Shown: positions 17,176-26,984, counted from the stretch's first letter. The stretch is DNA of 64,000 nucleotides from Luteimonas wenzhouensis (GCF_007859305.1 NZ_VOHE01000006.1:1-64000), one strand, 5' to 3'. Numbers and translations: made by a program. Notes: generated by a model from the letters alone, not told the origin.

Positions 17176-18780
17176 ATGGCAGTGAAGAAGGGCATCAGGC
17201 AACTGGTCGACGAGGCCAACGCGCGCATCACCACGATCCCGGTGGAGGAGGCCAGGGCGCTGCTCGGGGACCCGGACGTGCAGTTCGTCGACATCCGCGA
17301 CGTGCGCGAGCTCGAGCGCGAGGGCCTGGTGCCCGGCGCGTTCCATGCGCCGCGTGGGATGCTCGAGTTCTGGGCCGATCCGGACAGCCCGTACTTCAAG
17401 CCGGTGTTCGGGCAGGACCGGCGCTTCGTGCTGTACTGCCAGTCGGGCTGGCGCTCGGCGCTGGCGACCGCCGCGCTGCAGGACATGGGCCTGGCGCGCG
17501 TGGCCCACGTCGCCGGCGGTTTCCATGCCTGGAAGGCGGCGGGCGGCGAGGTCGCGCGCAAGGAGACGCGCGCGCCGGCGGCCGCCGCCACGCGGCTGGC
17601 GGGCGGCCAGGTCCGCATCCCGGCCACCTACATGCGCGGCGGCACCTCCAAGGGCGTGTTCTTCCGCCTCGAGGACCTGCCCGAGGCCGCGCGCGTGCCC
17701 GGCCCGGCGCGCGACGCGCTGCTGATGCGCGTGATCGGCTCGCCCGACCCCTACGGCAAGCACACCGACGGCATGGGCGGCGCGACCTCGAGCACCAGCA
17801 AGTGCGTGATCCTGTCGAAGGCGACGGTGCCCGGCCACGACGTCGACTACCTCTACGGCCAGGTCTCGATCGACAGCGCCTTCGTCGACTGGAGCGGCAA
17901 CTGCGGCAACCTGTCGGCGGCGGTCGGGCCGTTCGCGATCGCCAACGGGCTCATCGATCCCGCGCGCGTGCCGAAGGACGGCACCTGCACCGTGCGCATC
18001 TGGCAGGCCAACATCGGCAAGACCATCGTCGCCCGCGTGCCGGTGGTCGACGGCCAGGTGCGCGAGACCGGCGACTTCGAGCTCGACGGCGTGACCTTCC
18101 CGGCGGCGGAGATCGTGCTCGAGTTCGTCGATCCCTCCGACGACGGCGATGGCGGCGCGATGTTCCCGACCGGGAACCTGGTCGACACCCTGGACGTGCC
18201 CGGCATCGGCCCGTTGCAGGCGACGCTGATCAGCGCCGGCATCCCGACCGTGTTCGTCAACGCGGCCGACATCGGCTACGACGGCACCGAGCTGCAGCCG
18301 GCGATCAACGACGACCGGGCGGCGCTCGGGATGCTCGAGGCGATCCGCGTCGCGGGGGCGCTGCGCATGGGCCTGATCCGCACGCCGGAGGAGGCGCAGA
18401 CGCGCCAGCACACGCCCAAGGTCGCCTTCGTCGCACCGCCCAAGGACTACGTGGCCTCGAGCGGCAAGGCGATCGCCGCCGCCGACATCGACCTCAACGT
18501 GCGCGCGCTGTCGATGGGCAAGCTGCACCACGCGATGATGGGAACCGCGTCGGTCGCGATCGCCACCGCCGCGGCGGTGCCCGGCACCCTGGTGAACCTG
18601 GCCGCCGGCGGCGGCCGGCGCGACGTGGTGCGCTTCGGGCATCCCTCCGGCACCCTGCAGGTCGGCGCCTCGGTGGAACAGGTCGACGGACACTGGAGCG
18701 TCACGAAGGCGGTGATGAGCCGCAGCGCCCGCGTGCTGATGGAAGGCTGGGTGCGCGTGCCGGCCGACGTGGTCGCCTGA
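17176..18780 (+). CDS. prpF: Rhodanese-PrpF fusion (2-methylaconitate isomerase)
   Basis: One 534-residue frame joins two domains. Residues about 10-125 are a rhodanese with PDVQFVDIRDVRELEREG and the active loop YCQSGWRS (Cys88). From about residue 146 the complete PrpF isomerase follows, with RIPATYMRGGTSKGVFFRL, GKHTDGMGGATSSTSKC, WSGNCGNLSAAVGPFA and FGHPSGTLQVGA. PrpF isomerises 2-methyl-trans-aconitate to the cis form. Stand-alone PrpF is about 395 residues, so the rhodanese is an addition. The linker (residues about 126-145) is Ala/Arg-rich with no ATG near the junction, so a separate PrpF would have to start at a GTG or GTC. It is the last gene of the prp operon. Confidence 0.88.
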   Translation: MAVKKGIRQLVDEANARITTIPVEEARALLGDPDVQFVDIRDVRELEREGLVPGAFHAPRGMLEFWADPDSPYFKPVFGQDRRFVLYCQSGWRSALATAALQDMGLARVAHVAGGFHAWKAAGGEVARKETRAPAAAATRLAGGQVRIPATYMRGGTSKGVFFRLEDLPEAARVPGPARDALLMRVIGSPDPYGKHTDGMGGATSSTSKCVILSKATVPGHDVDYLYGQVSIDSAFVDWSGNCGNLSAAVGPFAIANGLIDPARVPKDGTCTVRIWQANIGKTIVARVPVVDGQVRETGDFELDGVTFPAAEIVLEFVDPSDDGDGGAMFPTGNLVDTLDVPGIGPLQATLISAGIPTVFVNAADIGYDGTELQPAINDDRAALGMLEAIRVAGALRMGLIRTPEEAQTRQHTPKVAFVAPPKDYVASSGKAIAAADIDLNVRALSMGKLHHAMMGTASVAIATAAAVPGTLVNLAAGGGRRDVVRFGHPSGTLQVGASVEQVDGHWSVTKAVMSRSARVLMEGWVRVPADVVA

Positions 18781-19440
18781 CTCCGGCGCCGCCGATTCCC
18801 GAATGCGCGCTGGTGCCCCCTCCCCCGTTCACGGGGGAGGGTTGGGGTGGGGGCAAGCGGGTGGCCCTGGCGCCTTCCGCGCCTGCGGCGCGTCCCCAAG
18901 CGGGGGAAGGGGCGGGTGCGAATCGAAGGCTGGCGGGCGTGCCGGCCAACGCGGTCGCCTGACTCCGGCGCCGCCGATTCCCGAATTCGCGCTGGTGCCC
19001 CCCTCCCCCGTGTACGGGGGAGGGTTGGGGTGGGGGCAAGCGGGTAGCCCTGGCGCCTTCCGCGCCTGCGGCGCGTCCCCCCATCCCAACCTTCCCCCGC
19101 AAGCGGGGGAAGGGGCGGGTGCGGCCATGACTCCCTCCCCCGTGTGCGGGGGAGGGTTGGGGTGGGGGCAAGCGGGTGGCCCTGGCGCCTTCCGCGCCTG
19201 CGGCGCGTCCCCCCATCCCAACCTTCCCCCGCAAGCGGGGGAAGGGGCGGGTGCGAAGCGAAGGCTGGGTGCGCGTGCCGGCCGACGTGGTCGCCTGACT
19301 CCGGCCGCATCCCCGCGGCCATGACTCCCTCCCCCGTGCACGGGTCGGGGTGGGGGCAAGCGGGTGGCGCTGGTGCCTTCCGCCCCTGCGGCGCGTCCCC
19401 CCATCCCAACCTTCCCCCGCAAGCGGGGGAAGGGGCAGGC
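18741..19440. repeat. Complex tandem repeat block containing copies of the prpF 3' end
   Basis: The 725 bases after prpF (18781-19505) hold no gene. They contain about four copies of a GC-rich module: a CCCTCCCCCGT/CGGGGGAGGG hairpin with a TTGGGGTGGGGGCAAGC flank, then a shared CTGGCGCCTTCCGCGCC segment and a CCTTCCCCCGC/GCGGGGGAAGG hairpin. The last ~45 bases of prpF with its stop (about 18741-18785) recur almost exactly at 19259-19303 and, with changes, at 18925-18969. The segment after the stop (CTCCGGCGCCGCCGATTCCC) recurs at about 18962. This implies tandem amplification that included the gene's end. The hairpins could also act as a terminator for the prp operon. Confidence 0.9.
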
Positions 19441-19505
19441 GCGTGGGGAAGGCGTTGGAACGGGAAGGCGCTGGAGAAGGTGGAAGCGGGCGCGGCTCGC
19501 CCGCG

Positions 19506-21185
19506 TCACTCCTTCCCGAACCGCTCGCCGAAGAAGTCGCCCGGCTTCCAGCGCGGGCGCTGCGGTGCATCGCCCACCAGCTGGCCGATGCGGGCGTTGA
19601 GCCGCGCCAGGCGGGCGGCGTCGCCGTACTGGATCGGCAGCGAGGTGTCGTCGCAGGGGCGGTGGTAGCAGTGGCGCAGGAACCAGGTCATCGCGACCTT
19701 CGGATCCTGGCCGGGATTGGCGCCGACCACGCCACCCATCAGGTAGACCGCGGGGATGCCGGCGCGGACGAAGGCGTACTGGTCGCTGCGCACGAACACC
19801 ACTTCCTCGGGGAACGGGTCGGGCGACAGCGCCACCCCGATCTCGGACGCGGCCTGCTCCAGCACCGCGTCGAGGTCCGAATGCGCCACGCCGATCGGCA
19901 CCACGTCGGTGGTCGGCGCGGTCAGCACCGGCATGTCCATGTTGATATTGGCCACCAGGGTGCCCTCGACCGGCGGGTGTCGCGCGAACCACTCCGCGCC
20001 CAGCAGGCCCTGCTCCTCGCCGGTGAGCGCGACGAACAGCAGCGAGCGCCCGGGCGCCGGCCCCTGCGCCAGTTCGCGCGCGGCCTCGAGCATGATCGCC
20101 ACGCCCAGGGCATTGTCGAGCGCGCCGTTGTGGATCGCGTCGCCGTCCACTTCGGCGCCGATGCCGACGTGGTCCAGGTGCGCGGTGTAGACCACGTGCT
20201 CGGCCGCCAGCACCGGGTCGCTGCCGCCGATCCGGCCCACCACGTTCGCCGATTCCGCCGGCTCGAGCCGGGTGCGGCCGGCCAGCAGCAGGGTGCCGGG
20301 GAGGTCGAAGCCGCGCAGCCGGCCCTGGCGCGCGGCATCGAACAGCTGCGCGGAGGTCATGTCGCCGCCTTCGAACAGCAGGTCGGCCGCCGCCGCACTG
20401 ACCACGGCCGTGGCCTGCAGCTGCGGCCAGGCGCCGATCGCCCGGCCGTCGGGCCCGCGCAGGCGCATCGACGGCCGCCCGAACTGCTCGGCGGTGCGCG
20501 CCCAGGGATAGCGCGCCTCGTCGTCGGCGGTGTTCACCATCACCGCGCCGATCGCGCCGCGCTCGACCAGGTTGCGCAGCTTCTCGCGCCAGGAGGAATG
20601 GAACGCGCGGCGGGTGTCGTCGAAGGTGCCCGGGGCGCCGCCGAACACGACCGCGATCTTGCCGCGCAGGTCCAGCCCGGCGAAATCGTCGTGGCCCAGC
20701 TCCGGCGCATGCACCGCCTGGCCGACGAACACCGCCGGCGCCTCGACCTCCGACCGCTCGCGGTTGAAGTCGGCGCCCGGCAGGAACTGGGTGCGCAGCT
20801 CGAGCGCCGTGGCCTGGCCGCCGCGCCGGACCTCCAGCCGCGCGCCTTCGGCCAGCGCGGTGCCCTTGAGCAGCGGCACGGCCTGCCGCCAGCCGCCGTC
20901 GTCGCCGGCCGGCTCCAGGCCCAGCGCGGCGAAGCGTTCGGCCACGTACCCGGCCGCGCGGTCGTAGCCGGGGGTGCCGGTTTCGCGGCCTTCCATCGCG
21001 TCGTCGGCCAGGGCCACCACGTCGGCCTCGATCCGTTGGCCGGCGGGGGTGTCGTTGGCCGGTTTCGGGGTGGCGGGCGCGGCCGGGTCGGCCGCGGCGC
21101 CGGCAGGCGGGGCGGGGCTGCGCTGGCAGGCACCCAGCGCCAGGCAGGCGCCCAGCAGCAGGGCGGCGGTGGTGCGGCAGGGCAT
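19506..21185 (-). CDS. M28-family zinc aminopeptidase, lipoprotein, with PA domain
   Basis: The 559-residue protein has a lipobox (LALGAC, Cys20) and then a peptidase M28 domain split by a protease-associated (PA) insert. The two-zinc ligand set is visible: His in VYTAHLDHVG, Asp in GALDNALGVA, the Glu pair in LTGEEQGLLG, Asp in NINMDMP and a late His in RHCYHRP. Family members cleave N-terminal residues from peptides; this one should act at the cell envelope. It converges with the prpF repeat block and is divergent from the phasin gene. The C-terminus (KPGDFFGERFGKE) is intact. Confidence 0.9.
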   Translation of the reverse strand: MPCRTTAALLLGACLALGACQRSPAPPAGAAADPAAPATPKPANDTPAGQRIEADVVALADDAMEGRETGTPGYDRAAGYVAERFAALGLEPAGDDGGWRQAVPLLKGTALAEGARLEVRRGGQATALELRTQFLPGADFNRERSEVEAPAVFVGQAVHAPELGHDDFAGLDLRGKIAVVFGGAPGTFDDTRRAFHSSWREKLRNLVERGAIGAVMVNTADDEARYPWARTAEQFGRPSMRLRGPDGRAIGAWPQLQATAVVSAAAADLLFEGGDMTSAQLFDAARQGRLRGFDLPGTLLLAGRTRLEPAESANVVGRIGGSDPVLAAEHVVYTAHLDHVGIGAEVDGDAIHNGALDNALGVAIMLEAARELAQGPAPGRSLLFVALTGEEQGLLGAEWFARHPPVEGTLVANINMDMPVLTAPTTDVVPIGVAHSDLDAVLEQAASEIGVALSPDPFPEEVVFVRSDQYAFVRAGIPAVYLMGGVVGANPGQDPKVAMTWFLRHCYHRPCDDTSLPIQYGDAARLARLNARIGQLVGDAPQRPRWKPGDFFGERFGKE

Positions 21186-21308
21186 GGGGACACTCCGGAA
21201 GGCCGTGGGGACGCTAGCACCGGGGCGCCGGGCCGGACAACCGCGCCAGCGCGCGCACACGCCGCGGCAACGGCCCGTGCCTATGATCGGACCGGCATGC
21301 CCGCCGCG

Positions 21309-21324
21309 ATTGACCGCGGTCAAT
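21309..21324. promoter_or_regulatory. Perfect FNR/CRP-family-like palindrome upstream of the phasin operon
   Basis: ATTGACCGCGGTCAAT is a perfect 16-base palindrome with the TTGA-N6-TCAA core of FNR/ANR/DNR-type sites. It lies 102 bases before the phasin ATG and 124 bases before the divergent M28 peptidase start, so it could serve either promoter. Placing its centre at -41.5 would put the phasin RNA start near 21358; no convincing -10 box is visible there. Binding is inferred from the motif. Confidence 0.6.
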
Positions 21325-21425
21325 GCCAGGCGCGCGCGTGCGGGCCAGCATGGCGGCGGACGTCCTCCGTGCCCTGCGCCGCGGCGCGCCCCCTGTTCCC
21401 GACATCGATCCCCCGAGGTGACGAC

Positions 21426-21911
21426 ATGGACAAGGTTTCCAATATGCCGATGGCGCTGTGGAAGGCCAATCTGGACCTGCAGGCCCGCCTGGGCCGGCTG
21501 ATGCAGGAGGGCGGACAGCAGTGGCTGGAACTGGGGACGCGTGCGGCCAGCGACGGCGCCGCCCAGTTCCAGGCCGACGCCCGGAAGCTGCTCCAGGCCG
21601 GCGACTGGCAGGCACTGGCCTCGCTGCCGTTCGAGACCTTCTGGCGCCAGGCTGAGGCCGGGCTGGGCGAGGGCAAGGCCGCCGCGGAGGCCGCGGTGCA
21701 GGCCCAGGAGCGCTTCGTGGCCGGCCTGGGCGAAGCGCTGCAGGAATGGCAGCGGCAGCTGGCCCGGGCCTGGACCGAAGCCGGCATCGACGCAGGTATC
21801 GCCTCGGCCACGGCCGGGTCGTGGGAAGCGCTGCTGTCGAGCATGGACCAGGCCATCGCCGCGATGCAGTCGGCCGGCAGCCGGGGCGGGGCGCGCAAGC
21901 GGGGTGGGTAA
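21426..21911 (+). CDS. Phasin-family (PHA granule-associated) protein
   Basis: This 161-residue, wholly helical protein has the phasin layout: MALWKANLDLQARLGRLMQE at the start, Ala/Gln/Trp-rich amphipathic helices, and a Gly/Arg-rich basic tail. Phasins coat polyhydroxyalkanoate granules or act as chaperone-like surfactants. No PHA synthase is in the window, so the granule role is inferred from the family. A PHA link is supported by the (R)-hydratase-like domain encoded three genes downstream. Its stop overlaps the start of the ATPase gene. Another helical stress protein is the alternative. Confidence 0.7.
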   Translation: MDKVSNMPMALWKANLDLQARLGRLMQEGGQQWLELGTRAASDGAAQFQADARKLLQAGDWQALASLPFETFWRQAEAGLGEGKAAAEAAVQAQERFVAGLGEALQEWQRQLARAWTEAGIDAGIASATAGSWEALLSSMDQAIAAMQSAGSRGGARKRGG

Positions 21912-24672
21912 ACCGGCACCGCCCGCCGCGCCGGCGGCCCCGGCGCCCGACGACTGGCATGCCCTCGAACCGGGGGAGGCGCTGGCGCGGCTGGGGGTGG
22001 ACGGGGACGGTCTGGCGCCGGACGAGGCCGCGCGCCGGCTCGGGCAGTACGGCCCCAACGCCCTGCCGCCACCGCCGCGCGTCCCCGGCTGGCGCCGCCT
22101 GCTGCGCCAGTTCAACGATCCGCTGATCCTGTTCCTGCTCGCCGCCGCGGTGCTGTCGGCGCTGCTGGGGCATTACGCCGACGCGGGCGTGATCGCCGCC
22201 GTCGTGCTGGTCAACGCCATCGTCGGCGTGGTCCAGGAAGGGCGCGCCGAGCAGGCGCTGTCGGCGCTGCGCTCGATGCTCGCGCCCACCGCGCGCGTGC
22301 TGCGCGGCGGGCGCCGGGCCACGGTGCCGGTCGCGAGCCTGGTGCCCGGGGACGTGCTGCTGCTGGAAGCCGGCAACCGCGTGCCGGCCGACGCCCGGCT
22401 GCTGCGCGCGCGCGGCCTGCGCGTGGACGAATCGGTGCTCACCGGCGAGTCGGTGCCGGTCGACAAGCAGGTCGATCCGGTGGCCCCCGACGCCGAACTG
22501 GCCGCCCGCACCTCGATGCTCCATTCCGGCACCCTGGTGGCGACCGGCCAGGCGGTGGCGCTGGCGGTGGCGACCGGTCCGCGCAGCCGGATCGGCCGGA
22601 TCGGCGCGCTGCTGGGCGGGATCGAACCGCTGGAAACCCCGCTGCTGCGCCAGATCCGGCGCTTCGGCCGCGGCTTCACGGTGGCGGCACTGGTCGCTGC
22701 CGTCGCCCTGTTCCTGTTCGCCGTGGCCGTGCGCGGCTATGCCTGGCTCGATGCGCTGATGGTGGTGGTGGCGCTCGCGGTGGGCGTGGTCCCGGAAAGC
22801 CTGCCCGCGGTCATCACCATCACCCTGGCCCTGGGCGTGCGCCGCATGGCCGCACGCCACGCCATCGTCCGGCGCCTGCCGGCGGTCGAGACGCTGGGCG
22901 CGACCACCGTGATCTGTTCGGACAAGACCGGCACCCTGACCCGCAACGAGATGGCCGCGCGCAGCGTGGTGACCGTTGCCGGCCGGGTGGAGGCGCAGGG
23001 CGAGGGTTACGCGCCGCACGGGCGGCTGGACGCGGCCGGTGGCGACGGCGCGGCGCTCGAGGCCGCGCGCGCGGTCGCGCGCATCGGCCTGCTGTGCAAC
23101 GACGCCCACCTGCGCGAAGCATCCGACGGCCACTGGCGCGCCGACGGCGACCCGATGGAGGCCGCGCTGCTGGCGCTGGCGGCGCGCGCCGGGATCGACC
23201 GCGAGGCCCTGCGCGCCGCGCATCCGCGCCTGGACGAGGTGCCGTTCGACGCCGCGCACCGCTTCATGGCCACCCTGCACGCCGACGGCGAGGGCGCGCT
23301 GCTGTGCGTGAAGGGCGCGCCGGAACAGGTCCTGGCGTTGAGCGTGGCCCAGGCCGGCGCGGACGGCGCGCAGGCGCCGCTGGATCCGTCGACGTGGCGC
23401 GCCGCGATCGATGCCGCCGGCGACGCCGGCCAGCGCGTGCTCGGCTTCGCCTTCCGCCGCCTCGACCACGTGCCCGCGCAGCTGGCGCTGGAGGACGTGG
23501 GCGGGCTGGTGTTCGCCGGCCTGGTCGGCTTCATCGACCCGCCGCGCGAGGAAGCGATCCGCGCGGTCGCCGACTGCCGCGGCGCCGGCATCGCGGTGAA
23601 GATGATCACCGGCGACCATGCCGCCACCGCCGCGGCGATCGCCCGCCAGCTGCGGCTGGCCGACCGGGTGCGGGTGGTGACCGGGCAGGAGCTCGAGCAC
23701 GTGGCCGACGCCGACCTGCCCGCGCTCGCCGCCGAGGCCAGCGTGTTCGCGCGCACCACGCCCGAGCACAAGCTGCGGATCGTGCGCGCGCTGCAGTCGC
23801 GCGGCCACACCGTGGCCATGACCGGCGACGGCGTCAACGATGCGCCCGCGCTGCGCCAGGCCGACATCGGCATCGCCATGGGCCACAAGGGCACCGAGGC
23901 GGCCAAGGAGGCCAGCCAGATGGTGCTGGCCGACGACAACTTCGCCTCGATCGCCGCCGCGGTGCACGAGGGCCGCGCGGTGTACGACAACATCCGCAAG
24001 GTGATCGCCTGGACCCTGCCCACCAACGGCGGCGAGGCGCTGGCCGTGGTGCTGGCGCTGGCCTTGGGCTGGGTGCTGCCGATGACGCCGGTGCAGATCC
24101 TCTGGATCAACATGGTGCTGACCGTGACCCTGGGCCTGTCGCTGGCGTTCGAGCCGCCCGAGCCCGGGGTGATGTCGCGCCCGCCGCGGCGCCGCGACGC
24201 GCCGCTGGTCTCGCCCTTCATGCTGTGGCGGATCTGCCTGGTGTCGGTGCTGTTCAGCGCGCTGGTGTTCGCCGTGTTCGCCTGGGCGCGCGCGCGCGGA
24301 CACGACCTGGAGACCGCGCGCACCATGGTCGTCAACACCTTCTGCGTGCTGGAGGTGTTCTACCTGTTCGCGGTGCGCTACCTGCACGGCACCTCGTTCT
24401 CGCTGCGGGGCCTGCGCGGCACGCCGGCGGTGCTGTGGGCGATCGCGGCCGTGGTGCTGGCGCAGGTGGCGTTCACCTGGCTGCCGTGGATGCATGCGGT
24501 GTTCGGCAGCCGCCCGGTGCCGCTGCTGGAGAATCTCGTGGTGGTAGCGGCCGGCGTGGTGCTGCTGGCGCTGCTGGAACTGGAGAAATGGCTGCTGCGC
24601 CGCTTCGACGTGTTCGCAGAGCTGCGCACCGTGGCAGGATCGGGGTCCACGCCCCAGGGAGCCCATGCATGA
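21904..24672 (+). CDS. P-type cation-transporting ATPase (P2-type, calcium-pump-like)
   Basis: The 922-residue pump has a cation_ATPase N-domain (ALEPGEALARLGVDGDGL, then GPNALPPPPR), the actuator TGES in LTGESVPVDKQ, the phosphorylation site SDKTGTLT with Asp340, the hinge MTGDGVNDAPALRQADIG, and about ten membrane segments. The M4 ion-site motif VPESLPAVITITLALG is close to that of P2-type calcium or magnesium pumps; the ion is not certain. The start is taken as the GTG at 21904, inside the phasin stop region, as no ATG precedes the conserved N-terminus. Its stop overlaps the next start (ATGA). Confidence 0.88.
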   Translation: MGKPAPPAAPAAPAPDDWHALEPGEALARLGVDGDGLAPDEAARRLGQYGPNALPPPPRVPGWRRLLRQFNDPLILFLLAAAVLSALLGHYADAGVIAAVVLVNAIVGVVQEGRAEQALSALRSMLAPTARVLRGGRRATVPVASLVPGDVLLLEAGNRVPADARLLRARGLRVDESVLTGESVPVDKQVDPVAPDAELAARTSMLHSGTLVATGQAVALAVATGPRSRIGRIGALLGGIEPLETPLLRQIRRFGRGFTVAALVAAVALFLFAVAVRGYAWLDALMVVVALAVGVVPESLPAVITITLALGVRRMAARHAIVRRLPAVETLGATTVICSDKTGTLTRNEMAARSVVTVAGRVEAQGEGYAPHGRLDAAGGDGAALEAARAVARIGLLCNDAHLREASDGHWRADGDPMEAALLALAARAGIDREALRAAHPRLDEVPFDAAHRFMATLHADGEGALLCVKGAPEQVLALSVAQAGADGAQAPLDPSTWRAAIDAAGDAGQRVLGFAFRRLDHVPAQLALEDVGGLVFAGLVGFIDPPREEAIRAVADCRGAGIAVKMITGDHAATAAAIARQLRLADRVRVVTGQELEHVADADLPALAAEASVFARTTPEHKLRIVRALQSRGHTVAMTGDGVNDAPALRQADIGIAMGHKGTEAAKEASQMVLADDNFASIAAAVHEGRAVYDNIRKVIAWTLPTNGGEALAVVLALALGWVLPMTPVQILWINMVLTVTLGLSLAFEPPEPGVMSRPPRRRDAPLVSPFMLWRICLVSVLFSALVFAVFAWARARGHDLETARTMVVNTFCVLEVFYLFAVRYLHGTSFSLRGLRGTPAVLWAIAAVVLAQVAFTWLPWMHAVFGSRPVPLLENLVVVAAGVVLLALLELEKWLLRRFDVFAELRTVAGSGSTPQGAHA

Positions 24673-25547
24673 ACCCACCCGATGCCGGGACCATCCAGGC
24701 GAGCCACCTGCTGCTGGCCACCGACCTGTCGCCGCGCTGCGACCGCGCCACCGATCGCGCGATCGCGCTCGCGCGCGGCGGCAGCGCTCGCGCGCTGGCG
24801 GCGACGGTGGTCGAGCCGTTCGAGCGCTCGGCGCGCAACGTGCCGCGCCACGACCTGCCCGGCTGGTACACCGAGCCGGACGACGTGCAGCTCGCGCGGC
24901 GCCGGCTCGAGCGCGAGTTCGAGGCCACCCCGCGCCGGTGGGAGGTGCACGTGGCGCGGGGCGCGGCCGGCGACCACGTGGCCGGCCTGCTCGATGCGCT
25001 GGGCGAGGCGGTGCTGGTCACCGGGCCGGTCCGCGACGGCCTGGTGGGCCCCGCGGTGCTGGGATCGACCGTCGACCGCGTGCTGCGCCGGCCCGGCGCC
25101 ACGCTGCTGATGGTCAAGGAGCGCGCGCACCGCCCGTACCGCCGGCTGCTGTTCGCGAGCGATTTCTCCGAGGCCTGCCGCGCGGCGCTGCGGCGCGCGC
25201 GCGCCCTGTTCCCCGGCACGCCGATGACCGTGCTGCACGGCTACTCGGTGCCGATGCTGGGCCTGCTCGACAGCACCCGCGACCAGGCGCTGGCCGACAC
25301 CGCCGCGCAGCTGCGCGAGGAAGGGCGCGCGTTCCTGCGCGAGGAGGGCCTGGGCGACGAGGTCGAGCTGCTGGTCGAGCACGGCGAACCCGCGCGACTC
25401 GTGCAGCAGTACCTCGAGACCTTCGGCGCCGACCTCGTCGTGCTCGGCACCCACGGCCGTGGCGCGATCCACGAACTGGTGGTGGGCAGCGTGGCGCGGC
25501 GGATCCTGGCCACGGTCCAGGCCGACCTGCTGGCGGTGCGCGCATGA
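24669..25547 (+). CDS. Tandem universal stress protein (UspA x2)
   Basis: The 292-residue protein consists of two Usp domains (about 10-150 and 155-292). The second keeps the ATP-binding motif G-2x-G-9x-G-S in [20 protein letters not shown], while the first has a degenerate one. Tandem Usp proteins act as stress sensors, often under low oxygen or stationary phase. The gene overlaps the ATPase stop and the next start, so it is translated as part of a four-gene unit. The pairing of a P-type ATPase with Usp resembles dormancy regulons in other bacteria; that comparison is inference. Confidence 0.9.
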   Translation: MNPPDAGTIQASHLLLATDLSPRCDRATDRAIALARGGSARALAATVVEPFERSARNVPRHDLPGWYTEPDDVQLARRRLEREFEATPRRWEVHVARGAAGDHVAGLLDALGEAVLVTGPVRDGLVGPAVLGSTVDRVLRRPGATLLMVKERAHRPYRRLLFASDFSEACRAALRRARALFPGTPMTVLHGYSVPMLGLLDSTRDQALADTAAQLREEGRAFLREEGLGDEVELLVEHGEPARLVQQYLETFGADLVVLGTHGRGAIHELVVGSVARRILATVQADLLAVRA

Positions 25548-26968
25548 ACCTGCCGCCCCGCGACGACGACCTGCGCGTCCTGCGCAACCGCACCTTCGAC
25601 GAACTGTCGGTCGGAGACTGCGCCAGCATCGAGCGCACCCTGGCGCAGGAGGACATCCAGCTGTTCGCCCTGCTCTCGGGCGACCTCAACCCGACCCACG
25701 TCGATCCCGAGTTCGCCGCGTCCACGCGCTACAGCGGCGTGATCGCGCACGGCATGTGGGGCGGGGCGCTGATCTCGGCGGTGCTCGGCACGCGCCTGCC
25801 CGGCCCCGGCACGATCTACCTCGGCCAGACCCTGCGCTTCCTGGCGCCGGTGCGGATCGGCGACCGGCTCACGATCCAGGTCACGGTGACCGCGCTCGAG
25901 CCCGGGCGGCGCCTGGTGACCCTGGCCTGCAAGGGCACCAACCAGCGCGGCGAGGTGGCGATCGAGGGCGAGGCGCAGGTGATCGCGCCCGACGAGCGCA
26001 TCGAGCGCCCGCGCACCGCGCTGCCGGAGATCCGCCTCGACGTGGCCGGCGACGACGGCCTGTCGCGGCTGCTGGCCCACGTCGCCACGCTCGAACCGGT
26101 GAAGGTGGCGGTGGTGCATCCCTGCGATCCGCTCAGCCTGGCCGGCGCGATGGACGCGCGCGACGCGGGCCTCATCGACCCGGTGCTGGTGGCGCCCCGC
26201 GCGCGATTGGAGGCCGCGGCCGCCGAAGCCGGCATCGACCTGGCCGGGATCGCGGTCGAGGACGTGCCGCACAGCCACGCCGCCGCCGAGCGCGCGGTGG
26301 CGCTGGCGCGCGAGGGCAAGGTCGAGGCGCTGATGAAAGGCAGCCTGCACACCGACGAGCTGATGGGGGCGGTGGTGTCCTCGGCCGGCGGCCTGCGCAC
26401 CAAGCGCCGCGTGAGCCACTGCTTCGTGCTGCAGACGCCGCACTACCCGCGCCCGTTCATCGTCACCGACGCGGCGATCAACCTCGCGCCGGACCTGGCG
26501 CAGAAGGCCGACATCGTGCGCAACGCGATCGAGCTGGCGCACGTGATCGGGGTCGAGCGGCCGAAGGTGGCGATCCTGGCCGCAGTGGAGACGGTGACGC
26601 CGTCGATGCCGGCCACCCTCGATGCCGCGGCGCTGTGCAAGATGGCCGACCGCGGCCAGATCGAAGGCGGCGTGCTCGACGGCCCGCTGGCGTTCGACAA
26701 CGCGGTGTCGATCGCCGCCGCGCGCACCAAGGGCATCGTGTCCGACGTCGCCGGCCAGGCCGACGTGCTGGTGGTGCCGGACCTGGAGAGCGGCAACATG
26801 CTGGCCAAGCAGGTGATGTACATGGGCGACGCGGCCAGCGCCGGGATCGTGATGGGCGCGAAGGTGCCGGTGGTGCTGACCAGCCGCGCCGACTCCCGCG
26901 AGTCGCGCCTGGCCTCGTGCGCCATCGCCCTGATGCTGGCGCACCGCTACCGCACCGCGCCGCCCTGA
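25544..26968 (+). CDS. Bifunctional MaoC hydratase / phosphate acetyl-butyryltransferase
   Basis: The 474-residue protein joins an N-terminal hot-dog domain and a C-terminal PTA/PTB domain. The first (about 20-140) has the (R)-hydratase motif [14 protein letters not shown], with catalytic Asp and His, and [14 protein letters not shown]. The second (about 175-470) has [30 protein letters not shown] and [17 protein letters not shown], the acyltransferase signature. Such fusions can supply (R)-3-hydroxyacyl-CoA and exchange acyl-CoA with phosphate to give acyl phosphate. With acetate kinase nearby, acyl-CoA to ATP is a plausible route. The start overlaps the Usp stop (ATGA). Confidence 0.9.
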   Translation: MNLPPRDDDLRVLRNRTFDELSVGDCASIERTLAQEDIQLFALLSGDLNPTHVDPEFAASTRYSGVIAHGMWGGALISAVLGTRLPGPGTIYLGQTLRFLAPVRIGDRLTIQVTVTALEPGRRLVTLACKGTNQRGEVAIEGEAQVIAPDERIERPRTALPEIRLDVAGDDGLSRLLAHVATLEPVKVAVVHPCDPLSLAGAMDARDAGLIDPVLVAPRARLEAAAAEAGIDLAGIAVEDVPHSHAAAERAVALAREGKVEALMKGSLHTDELMGAVVSSAGGLRTKRRVSHCFVLQTPHYPRPFIVTDAAINLAPDLAQKADIVRNAIELAHVIGVERPKVAILAAVETVTPSMPATLDAAALCKMADRGQIEGGVLDGPLAFDNAVSIAAARTKGIVSDVAGQADVLVVPDLESGNMLAKQVMYMGDAASAGIVMGAKVPVVLTSRADSRESRLASCAIALMLAHRYRTAPP

Positions 26969-26984
26969 CCCGGCAGTCGCACAG

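Noticed and set aside
12111..17627. Open frame of 1838 codons on the minus strand across the prp operon
   Set aside because: It is the antisense of prpB, prpC, acnD and prpF. In about 70% GC DNA stop codons are rare in this frame. The translation is His/Arg/Gln-rich without any family motif.
18815..19440. CRISPR array
   Set aside because: The repeated units are palindromic and irregular in length, the segments between them are themselves repeated, and part is copied prpF sequence. No cas genes are present.
21214..24678. Open frame of 1154 codons on the minus strand
   Set aside because: Antisense to the phasin and P-type ATPase genes; composition is Arg/His/Gln-rich and no domain can be seen.
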